Source: Ardenticatenaceae bacterium (GTDB lineage Bacteria; Chloroflexota; Anaerolineae; Promineifilales; Promineifilaceae). Taken from it: a DNA stretch of 64,000 nucleotides. Under the pieces are notes generated by a model that searched no databases, had not been told where the DNA came from, and saw nothing but the letters and a program-made list of their open reading frames with translations. Shown here one piece after another: positions 54,807-63,468 of this stretch. The stretch covers positions 1 through 64,000 of the forward strand of contig JACKBN010000005.1 of NCBI GenBank assembly GCA_020634565.1, read 5' to 3'. Within the stretch, counting starts at the first letter, position 1; every line of letters starts with the position of its first letter. The translations under genes and the position numbers were made by a program.

Positions 54807-57101
54807 ATGAAACAAAGATTGCTAAATAAGCGGTTCCTTTCCTTCATTTTATTATTCAGTTTGCTGCTTGGTTCGCTGCTGGTCACCATTTTTCTGGCGC
54901 TAACCGCACCGCTGCATCCTGGCGATTTTTTATATCCCGTACAGAATGCAGGTGAACAGGTGGAGCTTGCCCTCATGCAAGAGGAGCAGGCCCAAGCAGC
55001 GCTGTCGCTTACTCTGGCAGACCGGCGGCTGGCCAGTCTGGCCCAATCTGCCAACCCAACCAAAATGCAGGCGGCCATAACGGCTTTGAATAGTGCGTTA
55101 GAAACGGCCGTACAGCACCTGAACGCTCTCCCCCCAGAGGTGCAGCCAACAGAGCACGCGCAATTCAACGCCCTGCTACAGCGCACCGAAATTGTGCTCG
55201 CTGCCCTGGAAGCGGATGAAGCAGGCCAGCTGGCAGCCCTTGCCAGCCGCGTACAAAACTGGCAAGAAGCAGACTCCCTCGCCGAGGTTGCCGCGCAGCT
55301 GCCCCTGCGCGTTCCGGCCCCCAGCCTGAGCGCCGCCGCCCTGGTGCCCTTTCTAACCAGCGACGTGGATCACACCGCATTCCCGCTGACGGCCGGACAT
55401 GCCTATGTCGCTTGCGAAAGCTGCCACACAAATGGCACCTACGCCAACACACCCACCAACTGCGCCGACTGTCATTCATTGCAACCAGCCGACCAAACGG
55501 CCGCAGATCTCCTCTTTGTCAGCAATCATGAATTGTGGCAGGTATACCCCAAGCATTTCACGGGTGATTGTGAAACATGCCACAACACCAGCTCGTGGGC
55601 ACCATTTACGTTTGATCACAGCGGCGTCATCGAGTGCCAAAGCTGCCACGAAGAAGATCTGCCCTTACGCATTGTGCCGGAAATCATGTTGATCAACTAT
55701 TCGGAAACGGCCGTTTCCCCCACCCATTATTCTGGCGACTGCCAACGCTGCCACACAGACACCACCACCTGGCAGGCGTTCAGCTACGACCATGCCAACA
55801 TTACCGAATGCGAATCTTGCCACAGCCAAAACACGCCGTTCTCCCATTACCCCGGCAAATGCACCGACTGCCACAGCAACACCGAAGAGTGGTCACAATA
55901 CACCTACGAGCACGAGGATGTGACCGCCTGTGAATCTTGCCACCGAGCCGACACGCCCGAGCAGCATTTCCCCGGCCTTTGCACCCAGTGTCACAACGAT
56001 GTCGAAGATTGGAACGTACTGGATGTCAGCCACAATGGCCTCACCAACTGCCTGGCCTGCCACCGGGACGAAACGCCAACGCCTCACTATGAAGGCACCT
56101 GCCAGAGCTGCCACAACACAGCCAACTGGACAAACGTCTCTTTTGATCACACCTATTATCAGGATTGCCAAAACTGCCACACAGACGAACTGCCCGCCAA
56201 TCATTATTACGGGCAGTGCAGCAGCTGCCATCAAGAAGTCACCTGGCAAGATGTCACCTTCGATCACGCAGGCCAGACCGATTGCAACACCTGCCACGAA
56301 CAGGAACGACCGGACAACCATTACCCTGGCTACTGCGGCAGTTGCCATCTCACCACCGCCTGGGAACAGGTCTGGGTAACGCATCAGGGCATGACCAACT
56401 GCACCGCTTGTCATAGCACGCCGGGCAACCATTACCCCGGCAGCTGTAGCAACTGCCACAACACCGACAGCTGGACTGGCGTCACCTTTAGCCACGCCGG
56501 TTTAACCGATTGCCAAAGCTGCCACACGGCACAAGCCGGGCATTATGTAGGGCAATGTGCGCGCTGCCACACCACCAACAGCTGGTCAGAAATTATCTTC
56601 AGCCATGCGGGCGCCTACGACTGCCAGGCGTGTCACGCGCGGCCCAGCGGCCATTGGTCAGGGCAATGTTCCAACTGCCACACTACGGCCAACTGGCAAA
56701 ATACCGTTGTTAACCACACTGGCCTCACAGACTGCGCCGCCTGCCACACCTCGCCAGAAAACCATTGGGCGGGGCAGTGCTCTAACTGCCACAGCACCGA
56801 AAACTGGCATGTCGTGACCATCGATCACACCGGCCTGACTGATTGTGTCTCTTGCCACGCTTCACCAGATGGGCATTGGCCTGGCCAGTGCAGCAGCTGC
56901 CACAACACCAACAATTGGGCCGATGTCACGTTCGACCACAGTGGTGGCTATACCGATTGTAAGGCATGCCACGCACGGCCGGTTGACCACGGGCGGGGGC
57001 AATGCTCCAGATGCCATACCACTGAATCCTGGGAAGCTGTTGTAACGCCAACGGCCGTTCCTCAACCCACCGGCACACCCCACGCAACACCCACCCCATA
57101 A
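54807..57101 (+). CDS. Very large multiheme cytochrome c with 27 CxxCH motifs
   Basis: The product is 764 aa. A membrane helix (about 10-32) is followed by a helical DUF5667-like region (about 35-180) without haem. Then 27 CxxCH motifs occupy about residues 202-735 in a regular repeat of 37-41 aa, each unit having an HY/HW-x-G-x-C-x2-CH half and an F-D-H-x-G-x3-C-x2-CH half. The repeated His in HY and FDH are probable axial ligands. The C-terminus is Pro/Thr-rich. If every site binds haem, it would be a long haem wire. The gene is cotranscribed with the 12-haem cytochrome. Confidence 0.93.
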   Translation: MKQRLLNKRFLSFILLFSLLLGSLLVTIFLALTAPLHPGDFLYPVQNAGEQVELALMQEEQAQAALSLTLADRRLASLAQSANPTKMQAAITALNSALETAVQHLNALPPEVQPTEHAQFNALLQRTEIVLAALEADEAGQLAALASRVQNWQEADSLAEVAAQLPLRVPAPSLSAAALVPFLTSDVDHTAFPLTAGHAYVACESCHTNGTYANTPTNCADCHSLQPADQTAADLLFVSNHELWQVYPKHFTGDCETCHNTSSWAPFTFDHSGVIECQSCHEEDLPLRIVPEIMLINYSETAVSPTHYSGDCQRCHTDTTTWQAFSYDHANITECESCHSQNTPFSHYPGKCTDCHSNTEEWSQYTYEHEDVTACESCHRADTPEQHFPGLCTQCHNDVEDWNVLDVSHNGLTNCLACHRDETPTPHYEGTCQSCHNTANWTNVSFDHTYYQDCQNCHTDELPANHYYGQCSSCHQEVTWQDVTFDHAGQTDCNTCHEQERPDNHYPGYCGSCHLTTAWEQVWVTHQGMTNCTACHSTPGNHYPGSCSNCHNTDSWTGVTFSHAGLTDCQSCHTAQAGHYVGQCARCHTTNSWSEIIFSHAGAYDCQACHARPSGHWSGQCSNCHTTANWQNTVVNHTGLTDCAACHTSPENHWAGQCSNCHSTENWHVVTIDHTGLTDCVSCHASPDGHWPGQCSSCHNTNNWADVTFDHSGGYTDCKACHARPVDHGRGQCSRCHTTESWEAVVTPTAVPQPTGTPHATPTP

Positions 57102-57103
57102 AT

Positions 57104-57139
57104 AAAAAAGCCGGAGTGCAACAGATGCTGCACTCCGGC
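57104..57139. terminator. Terminator between the convergent cytochrome and subtilase genes
   Basis: A perfect stem GCCGGAGTGCA...TGCACTCCGGC has TTTTTTATTT on the minus-strand side and a weaker T-rich stretch on the plus side, so it can serve both genes. Confidence 0.85.
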
Positions 57140-57160
57140 CAACTAATTTTAAAGCTTCGC

Positions 57161-57220
57161 AGATTGGACCAATTTAATCATAGAGCTGCAAACTGCTCTC
57201 TACTGAAATTGGTCCAATCT
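57161..57220. repeat. Inverted repeat AGATTGGACCAATTT
   Basis: A perfect 14-15 bp inverted repeat (AGATTGGACCAATTT and AAATTGGTCCAATCT) encloses a second small one (AGAG...CTCT) around CTGCAAACTG. It lies just past the bidirectional terminator. No T-run follows it. It looks like a repetitive extragenic element. Confidence 0.65.
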
Positions 57221-57239
57221 TTCACATTGTTCCCAATCC

Positions 57240-60200
57240 TTACGGAATAGTGATCTCCACCGGAACCTGGAGCAAACCAGGTGCTTCAGCCGGGCCCATC
57301 AGAATCAGGCCGTAGTACGTGCCAGAAGCAAAACCAGTCGTGTCCCAGTTCACGTCGATAGTTGCCGAACCACCCGCCGGAATAGAGGCAGGCAGGTTGG
57401 AGACCGTCACGTCTGTACCCTGAACCGCGTTAATCGTCAGCTCAAAGGTGTCAGAACCGCTTGGAACGCTCCAGCCATGCACCGCCACCGTGTACGTGCC
57501 ATCTTCGGGGAAGACCACGCGCACATTTTCCGCATCCGAGGAGGTGGTGGAAGAACCAATCAACGCGCCAGATGGACCGTAGACAAACAGGTCAATGTCA
57601 GAGCCAACGGTGCAGCAGGTGGAAATCTCCAGCAGTGCGCCATTGGTGATATCAACCGTTGTTACGAAGGAAGCGGTCGATGGATCGTTCGGATCATCCT
57701 GGAAAATATCTTCCGTGGTGGTCACGGGGCCGCCCAGGCCAAAGCCTTGTGCTACAAAACCACCCAGGTCCAGCTCGCTGCTGATAGTGAGGCTGGCAGA
57801 ACCAGGCCCAGCGGCTGCCGAAGAGACAATCTCACCAGGATCAAGATTAACCAACCCAACAAACCCACCAAACGGCTCATCCAGGCTGTTGCCATCTACA
57901 CGTACCTGATGGAAGAAGATGCCATGCAAACCATCCTGAACAGGCGCCGCCACAATTTCACGCGGGCCACCAGTTGAGGTGTCTTGCAGCCAACGGCCGC
58001 TGCCGATGTAGGTGTATTCGCTGCGACCAACTTCAGCCAGCGTATACGGGCCATAGAAGGCGGAACCAGGATAACCACCCAGCAAGCCATCACAGCCCAC
58101 ACCATTGCTCACGCAATCTTCTGTGGGACCCATGATGATGGTGTCGATGTCTGTCCCTTCGCCAACCCAGCTGTTGTCCACAACCAGGAAGGAGGTGCCG
58201 TTCTCCGGCAGATCCTCACCGTTGACGTCTGTCCAGAAGAAGCGCCAGTCGCCAGATTCGGCACGCCAGGTGTAGTCGGTGTAACCGAAGACGGTGTCGT
58301 TGTCGTAGAGCATCGGGACATCAAGCAGGTGAGCGGAACGGCCGTTTGCCGCGTTTGCTTGCCCAAATTCAAAAGAGGTACCCGATGCAGCCACAGCCAC
58401 CGTGACCGGAACGACCACTTCTTCGTCGCCATAATGCAGATTGATAGACCCTTCGTACATGCCATAAGGCGTGTTCGGCGGGACGCTCAACGTCACATCA
58501 AAGCTGTTGGTTTCACCGGGAGCCAGGCTAAAGGCACCGCGTGTGGGCCGTGCCCACTGCCAATTGCGCAGCTGCCAGTAAGAAACTTCCAGACCCAAAT
58601 CGGTCTGCGGCACTTCGGCCACCATGTCACGATGACGCAGCGTAACAAAGATACCGTCGGTCATGCGCTCCAGCGGGTTCGCCACGCGCGCTTGCTGCGT
58701 CGGGCCAGCATCATAACCATAGGTGAAGCGAATGTGTTCGCCAGTGTCAAATTCGCCCAGGTCAACTTTGCCGTTGCCGTTTGCATCATCCCAAAGGATG
58801 CCATCGCCATCCAGGTCAGTCCAGTTTTGTACCGCCACGCGCCAGTTGTTGAAAGGCTCAAACAAATCTTCGTTGGGGTCAAACTGATTGTATGGCTTGG
58901 TGAGGCGCACCATCATCAAATCGGTGCCATGGGGAATCATCGGGTCTACGCGGAAAGCATAGTCCGGTGTCGTAAACGCACCATGATCCAATGATTGGTC
59001 CAGCGACGTAAAGGAAAGATCATCAGAACCAATTTGGATATGTGTTTCGGTCGTCACCCGCACTTGCATGCGGCTGTCACCCATGTTGGTAACGGTGAAG
59101 CTTTGGGTGTCCCGATCACCGGGATTCATGATATGGGCAAAAGCGCCATATTCCGTGCCACGGTAATCACCGGTAGACCATTCAGAAGGTGAAACATAGA
59201 TACCGCCTAAACCAGCAGCAATATCTGTACCCAGGTCGGCATTCACCATACCTGCGCCCTGCGACCAAACATCATGCTCTGTATTGGTAGCGGAGTTCAT
59301 GATGAGGGTACGCGCCTGCTCGAAGGTTGGCCATTCGCCCCAACGCTCGTACCAGGCCTGGTACATCAACGCCAGGTTACCCGCTGCCACCGGTGCAGCC
59401 ATGGAGGTACCACCGAAGTTATCGGTGGCAATAGCACCCCACAACACGCCGTTGAGGGAAAGGTCACCCGTGCCAAACGCACCAGTTGCCACCACATCCG
59501 CGCCAACCACGTTGCGCGCGCCAGGGCCACGATTGGACCAGGAGATGACGTCGCCGCCCACAATTTGGTCAGCAGAAGCAATGCTCTCAAAAAGCCCAAT
59601 GGAGCCAAAGAGCGTGGAAGCGCCCACGCCAATACCACTGGCAGGCGACGGCGGAGCGGCCGTTCCGTAGCCAGCAGCGCCATTACCCGTGGAGAACAAC
59701 AGGGCGGTGTTCGGGGCAAAGGAGCGGTTGACAATGTCAATCAGGCGAGAGTCAAAGTCGAAACCGTCATTGTCGGTGCCGCTGTAACCCCAGGAGTTAC
59801 TTACAATTTGCACGTCATCGCCAGTGCCAGAGATACCATCGTAGCCCAGACCAGCATAAACGTACGCATCTTCAACAAACGGGGTCAGGTAGAAGTCGCC
59901 ATTTTGCGTGGAGGCAACATCTTTACCAGGCCCAACCACCAATCCCTGGAAGCCAGCGATGGGAGAGCCATCTTCGCCCCAGTTCACGGAACCGATGACC
60001 ACACCCTGGCCCACAGCCACGGAGGTGGTACCCATCCCGTGCGTGCCGCCACCTTCGGTGAAGTCTTGCACATGGAAGGCAACCAGATCGCCATTGCCGT
60101 AAGCGGAACCGGGCACGCCCCAATACCAATCGAGGGTTGGTACGGCCGTTTCGCCATCAGCGATAAAGTAAACCAGACCACCAGACACATCATTCAGCCC

Positions 60201-61343
60201 ATCAAAATCGTAATCCAGACAGGCCGTTTCCTGATTGCTAAAATCACGGGTCAGGCGAGCAGGTGAGTCGTCGCTGAAATCGAAGTTGTAGTTCACATCC
60301 ACGTACACCGTGTCGTAAACGCCAGCTTCATTTTCATCAACCACCAAAACCGCGGCACGTTCACCAGAAACGGCCGTGCCGTCCCCAAAAGCGCCGCTCA
60401 GAATGTCAGCAACGTCGGCCAGCGCCTTGTCGGGATGAGAACCGTAATGGTATTCACCGCTCAGGCTGGTGCTGGGCACCGTGTAATCATGCCCTACCGC
60501 TGCACCCAGAGGCGCAAAGCTGAAATCGCCAGCAGCCGTTGCCGACGTGTCCGCGTAATCAGCCAAACCATCCGCAATCAGCGTGGTGCCGACAAAATAG
60601 TCAAACGCCGCGTAATAGCTAGACAGCGAGTCGAACATCTGCGGCAGGCCATAGTAAGGCGAAGACGCATCGTCGATATAAGCCCAGGTGCCTTCCAGAT
60701 CAGGATGGCAGTAATCGGCGCCAGAGTCGTTAGACATGTAGCGCACGCCCGCGCCCGTGTAGCCCTTGGCCCATGCTTCTTGCGAACCATGAATGGCGCT
60801 GCCCGTGCCGTACCAGCCTTCCGGTGCAGGGCCAGGGCTGGCCTCACCAGACAGATTCAAGGCTGGCGTGATATTGCTGTTTAAATTGGTGGGAACGTCC
60901 GGATCAACAGGCTTGGGCAGCTCTGCCAGAGATTCTGACCGGCGCAGGGTGATCACCGCTGGATCTGTTGCCATCTTCAAGATAGCAGTTGGCGAAGCAA
61001 AACCAGCAGCCACCGTCGTGCCCAATGGGTCGGCAAACGGCCGTACAAACCATTGAGACGCGTAATTACTCAAATCTGCACCTGCGGCCACACGAGCCAC
61101 GAATTGCAGTTCCCCCGTATTGGCTGCTGCCCGCGAGGCTATGGCTGGCCCATTGGCCGCTGCATTGCCCGCCAGGGCGGCATCAATATCTTGTAACAAA
61201 TTGGGGTGAATCTTGGCCCGCGCATTGACAACGGCCGTTTGCCGACTGTCACTTGCTGAAGCGGCTGAGGCCATCACAACAAATGCCAGACTAAGCAAAA
61301 CGAGCAAAAAGCCAATTTTGCGCGACTTCGATTGCTTTAACAT
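57240..61343 (-). CDS. Giant secreted S8 (subtilisin-like) protease with PPC domain
   Basis: The product is 1367 aa with a signal peptide (about 1-32). The catalytic triad is spread by insertions: Asp near 207 (NDSGADYCHPDLEG), His near 434 (GGTHGMGTTSVAVG) and Ser near 646 (GGTSMAAPVAAG). Middle Ig-like or beta-sandwich regions follow, then a PPC domain near the C-terminus (LFVYGPSGALIGSS, TYTVAVHGWS) and a final beta-sandwich. A 260-residue inhibitor-like N-terminal part precedes the Asp. It should degrade proteins outside the cell. Its promoter, palindrome and terminator lie upstream. Confidence 0.9.
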   Translation of the reverse strand: MLKQSKSRKIGFLLVLLSLAFVVMASAASASDSRQTAVVNARAKIHPNLLQDIDAALAGNAAANGPAIASRAAANTGELQFVARVAAGADLSNYASQWFVRPFADPLGTTVAAGFASPTAILKMATDPAVITLRRSESLAELPKPVDPDVPTNLNSNITPALNLSGEASPGPAPEGWYGTGSAIHGSQEAWAKGYTGAGVRYMSNDSGADYCHPDLEGTWAYIDDASSPYYGLPQMFDSLSSYYAAFDYFVGTTLIADGLADYADTSATAAGDFSFAPLGAAVGHDYTVPSTSLSGEYHYGSHPDKALADVADILSGAFGDGTAVSGERAAVLVVDENEAGVYDTVYVDVNYNFDFSDDSPARLTRDFSNQETACLDYDFDGLNDVSGGLVYFIADGETAVPTLDWYWGVPGSAYGNGDLVAFHVQDFTEGGGTHGMGTTSVAVGQGVVIGSVNWGEDGSPIAGFQGLVVGPGKDVASTQNGDFYLTPFVEDAYVYAGLGYDGISGTGDDVQIVSNSWGYSGTDNDGFDFDSRLIDIVNRSFAPNTALLFSTGNGAAGYGTAAPPSPASGIGVGASTLFGSIGLFESIASADQIVGGDVISWSNRGPGARNVVGADVVATGAFGTGDLSLNGVLWGAIATDNFGGTSMAAPVAAGNLALMYQAWYERWGEWPTFEQARTLIMNSATNTEHDVWSQGAGMVNADLGTDIAAGLGGIYVSPSEWSTGDYRGTEYGAFAHIMNPGDRDTQSFTVTNMGDSRMQVRVTTETHIQIGSDDLSFTSLDQSLDHGAFTTPDYAFRVDPMIPHGTDLMMVRLTKPYNQFDPNEDLFEPFNNWRVAVQNWTDLDGDGILWDDANGNGKVDLGEFDTGEHIRFTYGYDAGPTQQARVANPLERMTDGIFVTLRHRDMVAEVPQTDLGLEVSYWQLRNWQWARPTRGAFSLAPGETNSFDVTLSVPPNTPYGMYEGSINLHYGDEEVVVPVTVAVAASGTSFEFGQANAANGRSAHLLDVPMLYDNDTVFGYTDYTWRAESGDWRFFWTDVNGEDLPENGTSFLVVDNSWVGEGTDIDTIIMGPTEDCVSNGVGCDGLLGGYPGSAFYGPYTLAEVGRSEYTYIGSGRWLQDTSTGGPREIVAAPVQDGLHGIFFHQVRVDGNSLDEPFGGFVGLVNLDPGEIVSSAAAGPGSASLTISSELDLGGFVAQGFGLGGPVTTTEDIFQDDPNDPSTASFVTTVDITNGALLEISTCCTVGSDIDLFVYGPSGALIGSSTTSSDAENVRVVFPEDGTYTVAVHGWSVPSGSDTFELTINAVQGTDVTVSNLPASIPAGGSATIDVNWDTTGFASGTYYGLILMGPAEAPGLLQVPVEITIP

Positions 61344-61443
61344 AACTTCCTCCTATACAAACGCTAAACTTATTCTTGAATATTTTGCAAATTGGTCGGG
61401 AAATCTTTTAATCGTCACCTCCTTGGAAACGAGTGTTAGAAAC

Positions 61444-61489
61444 AAAAAAGCCTGGCGTTCCAGGTGATTGATCACCAGAAAATCCAGGC
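61444..61489 (-). terminator. Attenuator-like terminator in the subtilase leader
   Basis: On the minus strand, an imperfect hairpin (GCCTGGATTTTCTGGTGAT paired with ATCACCTGGAACGCCAGGC) is followed by TTTTTTG, about 100 bases before the subtilase start and 150-160 bases after the likely transcription start. Other small stems (GGCGCTAAGGCGC near 61508) precede it. The leader matches no riboswitch class I know. Confidence 0.75.
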
Positions 61490-61647
61490 CGAATTCGTAG
61501 GGAAATGGCGCTAAGGCGCGAAAAAGCAACCCAAAGGCTCACAAGGCTATCTTGAAGAAGTCGAGTGGTAAAAAGCACTACTAGTCTATTTCCTACAGGC
61601 TATTTAATTTATATTACGACAAATGAAGCTGATACAAAGACACGAAT

Positions 61648-61677
61648 ATTATAGCAAATTTCCGGAAATTTTTGCAG
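61648..61677 (-). promoter_or_regulatory. Promoter of the subtilase gene with a perfect 16-bp palindrome
   Basis: On the minus strand a TATAAT box (61648-61653) lies two bases after a perfect palindrome AAATTTCCGGAAATTT (61656-61671), where the spacer would be, with a weak CTGCAA-type -35 beyond. The palindrome is a natural operator. The region 61344-61761 otherwise holds no gene. Confidence 0.6.
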
Positions 61678-61761
61678 AAAACAAGAATTCTGTAAGATTT
61701 TTACCCTGTCCTCAGGAGAAAAGTCTGATGTCATGATGGCTTTTTATAGCGGTGCCATCTT

Positions 61762-63468
61762 CTAAGAACCAAACAAAGCGGCCATCAATTCACGAATCTC
61801 GATGGGGCGCAAATATTGCCCCAGGTACGCCTCATCCAGCCACAATTCAAAATGGAGATGGGCATCTTCCGTCTCGCTGTTCACCGAAGCAGGCGATCCT
61901 GTGTTGCCAATAAGGCCGATCTGTTGACCAGCTGTTACGGCCGTTCCTTCCACAATTCCCGGCGCAATTTCGCTCAAATGCACATACCGGGCCACAAAGC
62001 CATCCTCCTGCGCAATCCAGATTTGCATCCCCCGGTAAAAATCCAGATTGTCGGATGAGGTGTAACCCAGCTCAATATTTTCGGCACGGCGATAGTTGAA
62101 GGCGGTTTCAGACGGCCGTTCATAAGCCAAAGTCGCGCGAATCACCGTACCAGACGCCGCCGCGTACACCGGCGTGCCGTTAGCCCAATAAAAATCGGTG
62201 CCCTCATGAATACCCAGCCGATAATGGCGCGGCGCACCCGGCATCTGCAAATCACGCGGCGTGAGATCGCCACTGTTGCCAGTGATGGGCCAGGCGTAGG
62301 GGTTGGTGGTGTGCCAAACGGCCGTATCGTGCGGCTGCGGCGCAGGTAAGGTTGGACCACCCAGCACCAACCGATTGTTCTCCGGCTGCTGCCAAAAGAA
62401 AAGCTGATCCCGCCCAGCAAAGATTAGTTGGTCGCCCGCCCCGTTTGCGGCAAACGCGCTCACGCCCGGTAATTGAAACACCGCTCGCAACGCCCCCGTG
62501 ACGGGGTTCAAAGCCAATAACCGCCGCCCCGCCTGATCCAGAATGTAGACGGCCGTTTCCGTGGTCACAATCTGGCGCGGTTGGGTCATCGTCACGGTCG
62601 GGGCAAAATCTGATAAACGCGCCGTCTCCTGAAACAACCCCGCCGTCGCTGTGCCATCCGGATTTTGCCAAAGCGCATACACACGGTCGCCAACACCGCT
62701 CACGTCCACCGCCAGCACATCTTCCGGCAAAGGCCACAGCCGCCCCCGTTCAGTCGGAAAGAAATATTGGGCGTAGCTGTAGCTGGTTTCCAGCCGAAGC
62801 CGCCTGTCGCTGCCCGCCGTGTCATAGCCCAAGGCCACAAAATAATGGCTGGACGTCTCGCCAATTTCCCGCTCATACCGCTCAATTTGCCAGCTACCCG
62901 TGGTCAAATCCAGCGCATACAAATCTCCAGCGCGATCCTGCACAAGCAGTTGATCGCCAATTAGTGCCAGATCGAACGGCTCCTGCACCAGCAGGCCATC
63001 TACAAAATCACCAGGCTGGAGCAGCGGGACTGGCGGCGTGTCGTTCAGCAAATCAAGCGCCAGCACGCGACCACCATCCAGCAAAAAGATAGTCGTCTCA
63101 TTCATTTCCAGGGCGATGGGATGCCAAAAGCTGCCGGTCTCAAATTGCCAGTGGCCGCTGTTGGCAGGCAGCAGTTGGGCAAAAGTGGCATTGTGAGATA
63201 CGGCCGTTTCCTGCATCGTCACGTCCAACGGATTGTCCCACACCGGCAGCGGCAGCGGCGTGGCCGAAGGCAGCACAGTGGGTGCCATCGTGGCAACGCT
63301 GCTGCTTGGGGTCGGCAAACTTGTGCTGAGCGCCGTTGCCGTCACCAACGGCTGCTGCGAAGCAGGAACCTGCATAAACGGCGTGGGCGTGGCCACCGGA
63401 ACAGGGGTTTTCGTGCAGGCCAGTAATCCACCTAAAAGCGCAAGCCAAAGCAGGTTAAAACGTGTCAT
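61762..63468 (-). CDS. Lipoprotein with propeller and M23 peptidase domains
   Basis: The product is 568 aa. The lipobox LLAC (Cys18) is followed by a Thr/Pro linker, a beta-propeller-like region (about 90-400, repeats such as LLALNPVTGALRAVF) and a C-terminal M23 domain with zinc ligands HEGTD (near 421) and HLHFE (near 537). It is anchored outside and probably acts on cell-wall peptides. Its ATG overlaps the stop of the upstream DUF123 gene (ATGA). Confidence 0.86.
   Translation of the reverse strand: MTRFNLLWLALLGGLLACTKTPVPVATPTPFMQVPASQQPLVTATALSTSLPTPSSSVATMAPTVLPSATPLPLPVWDNPLDVTMQETAVSHNATFAQLLPANSGHWQFETGSFWHPIALEMNETTIFLLDGGRVLALDLLNDTPPVPLLQPGDFVDGLLVQEPFDLALIGDQLLVQDRAGDLYALDLTTGSWQIERYEREIGETSSHYFVALGYDTAGSDRRLRLETSYSYAQYFFPTERGRLWPLPEDVLAVDVSGVGDRVYALWQNPDGTATAGLFQETARLSDFAPTVTMTQPRQIVTTETAVYILDQAGRRLLALNPVTGALRAVFQLPGVSAFAANGAGDQLIFAGRDQLFFWQQPENNRLVLGGPTLPAPQPHDTAVWHTTNPYAWPITGNSGDLTPRDLQMPGAPRHYRLGIHEGTDFYWANGTPVYAAASGTVIRATLAYERPSETAFNYRRAENIELGYTSSDNLDFYRGMQIWIAQEDGFVARYVHLSEIAPGIVEGTAVTAGQQIGLIGNTGSPASVNSETEDAHLHFELWLDEAYLGQYLRPIEIRELMAALFGS

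Noticed and set aside
55893..56495. Minus-strand frame opposite the 27-haem cytochrome
   Set aside because: Its Val/Ala/Gly-rich repeats are the mirror of the CxxCH repeats, so it is a shadow frame.
59274..60266. Long plus-strand frame opposite the subtilase
   Set aside because: It is antisense to the catalytic region and has no start signal or recognisable domain.
61490..61640. Cyclic di-GMP or other known riboswitch in the subtilase leader
   Set aside because: The conserved GEMM core and those of other classes I know could not be found.
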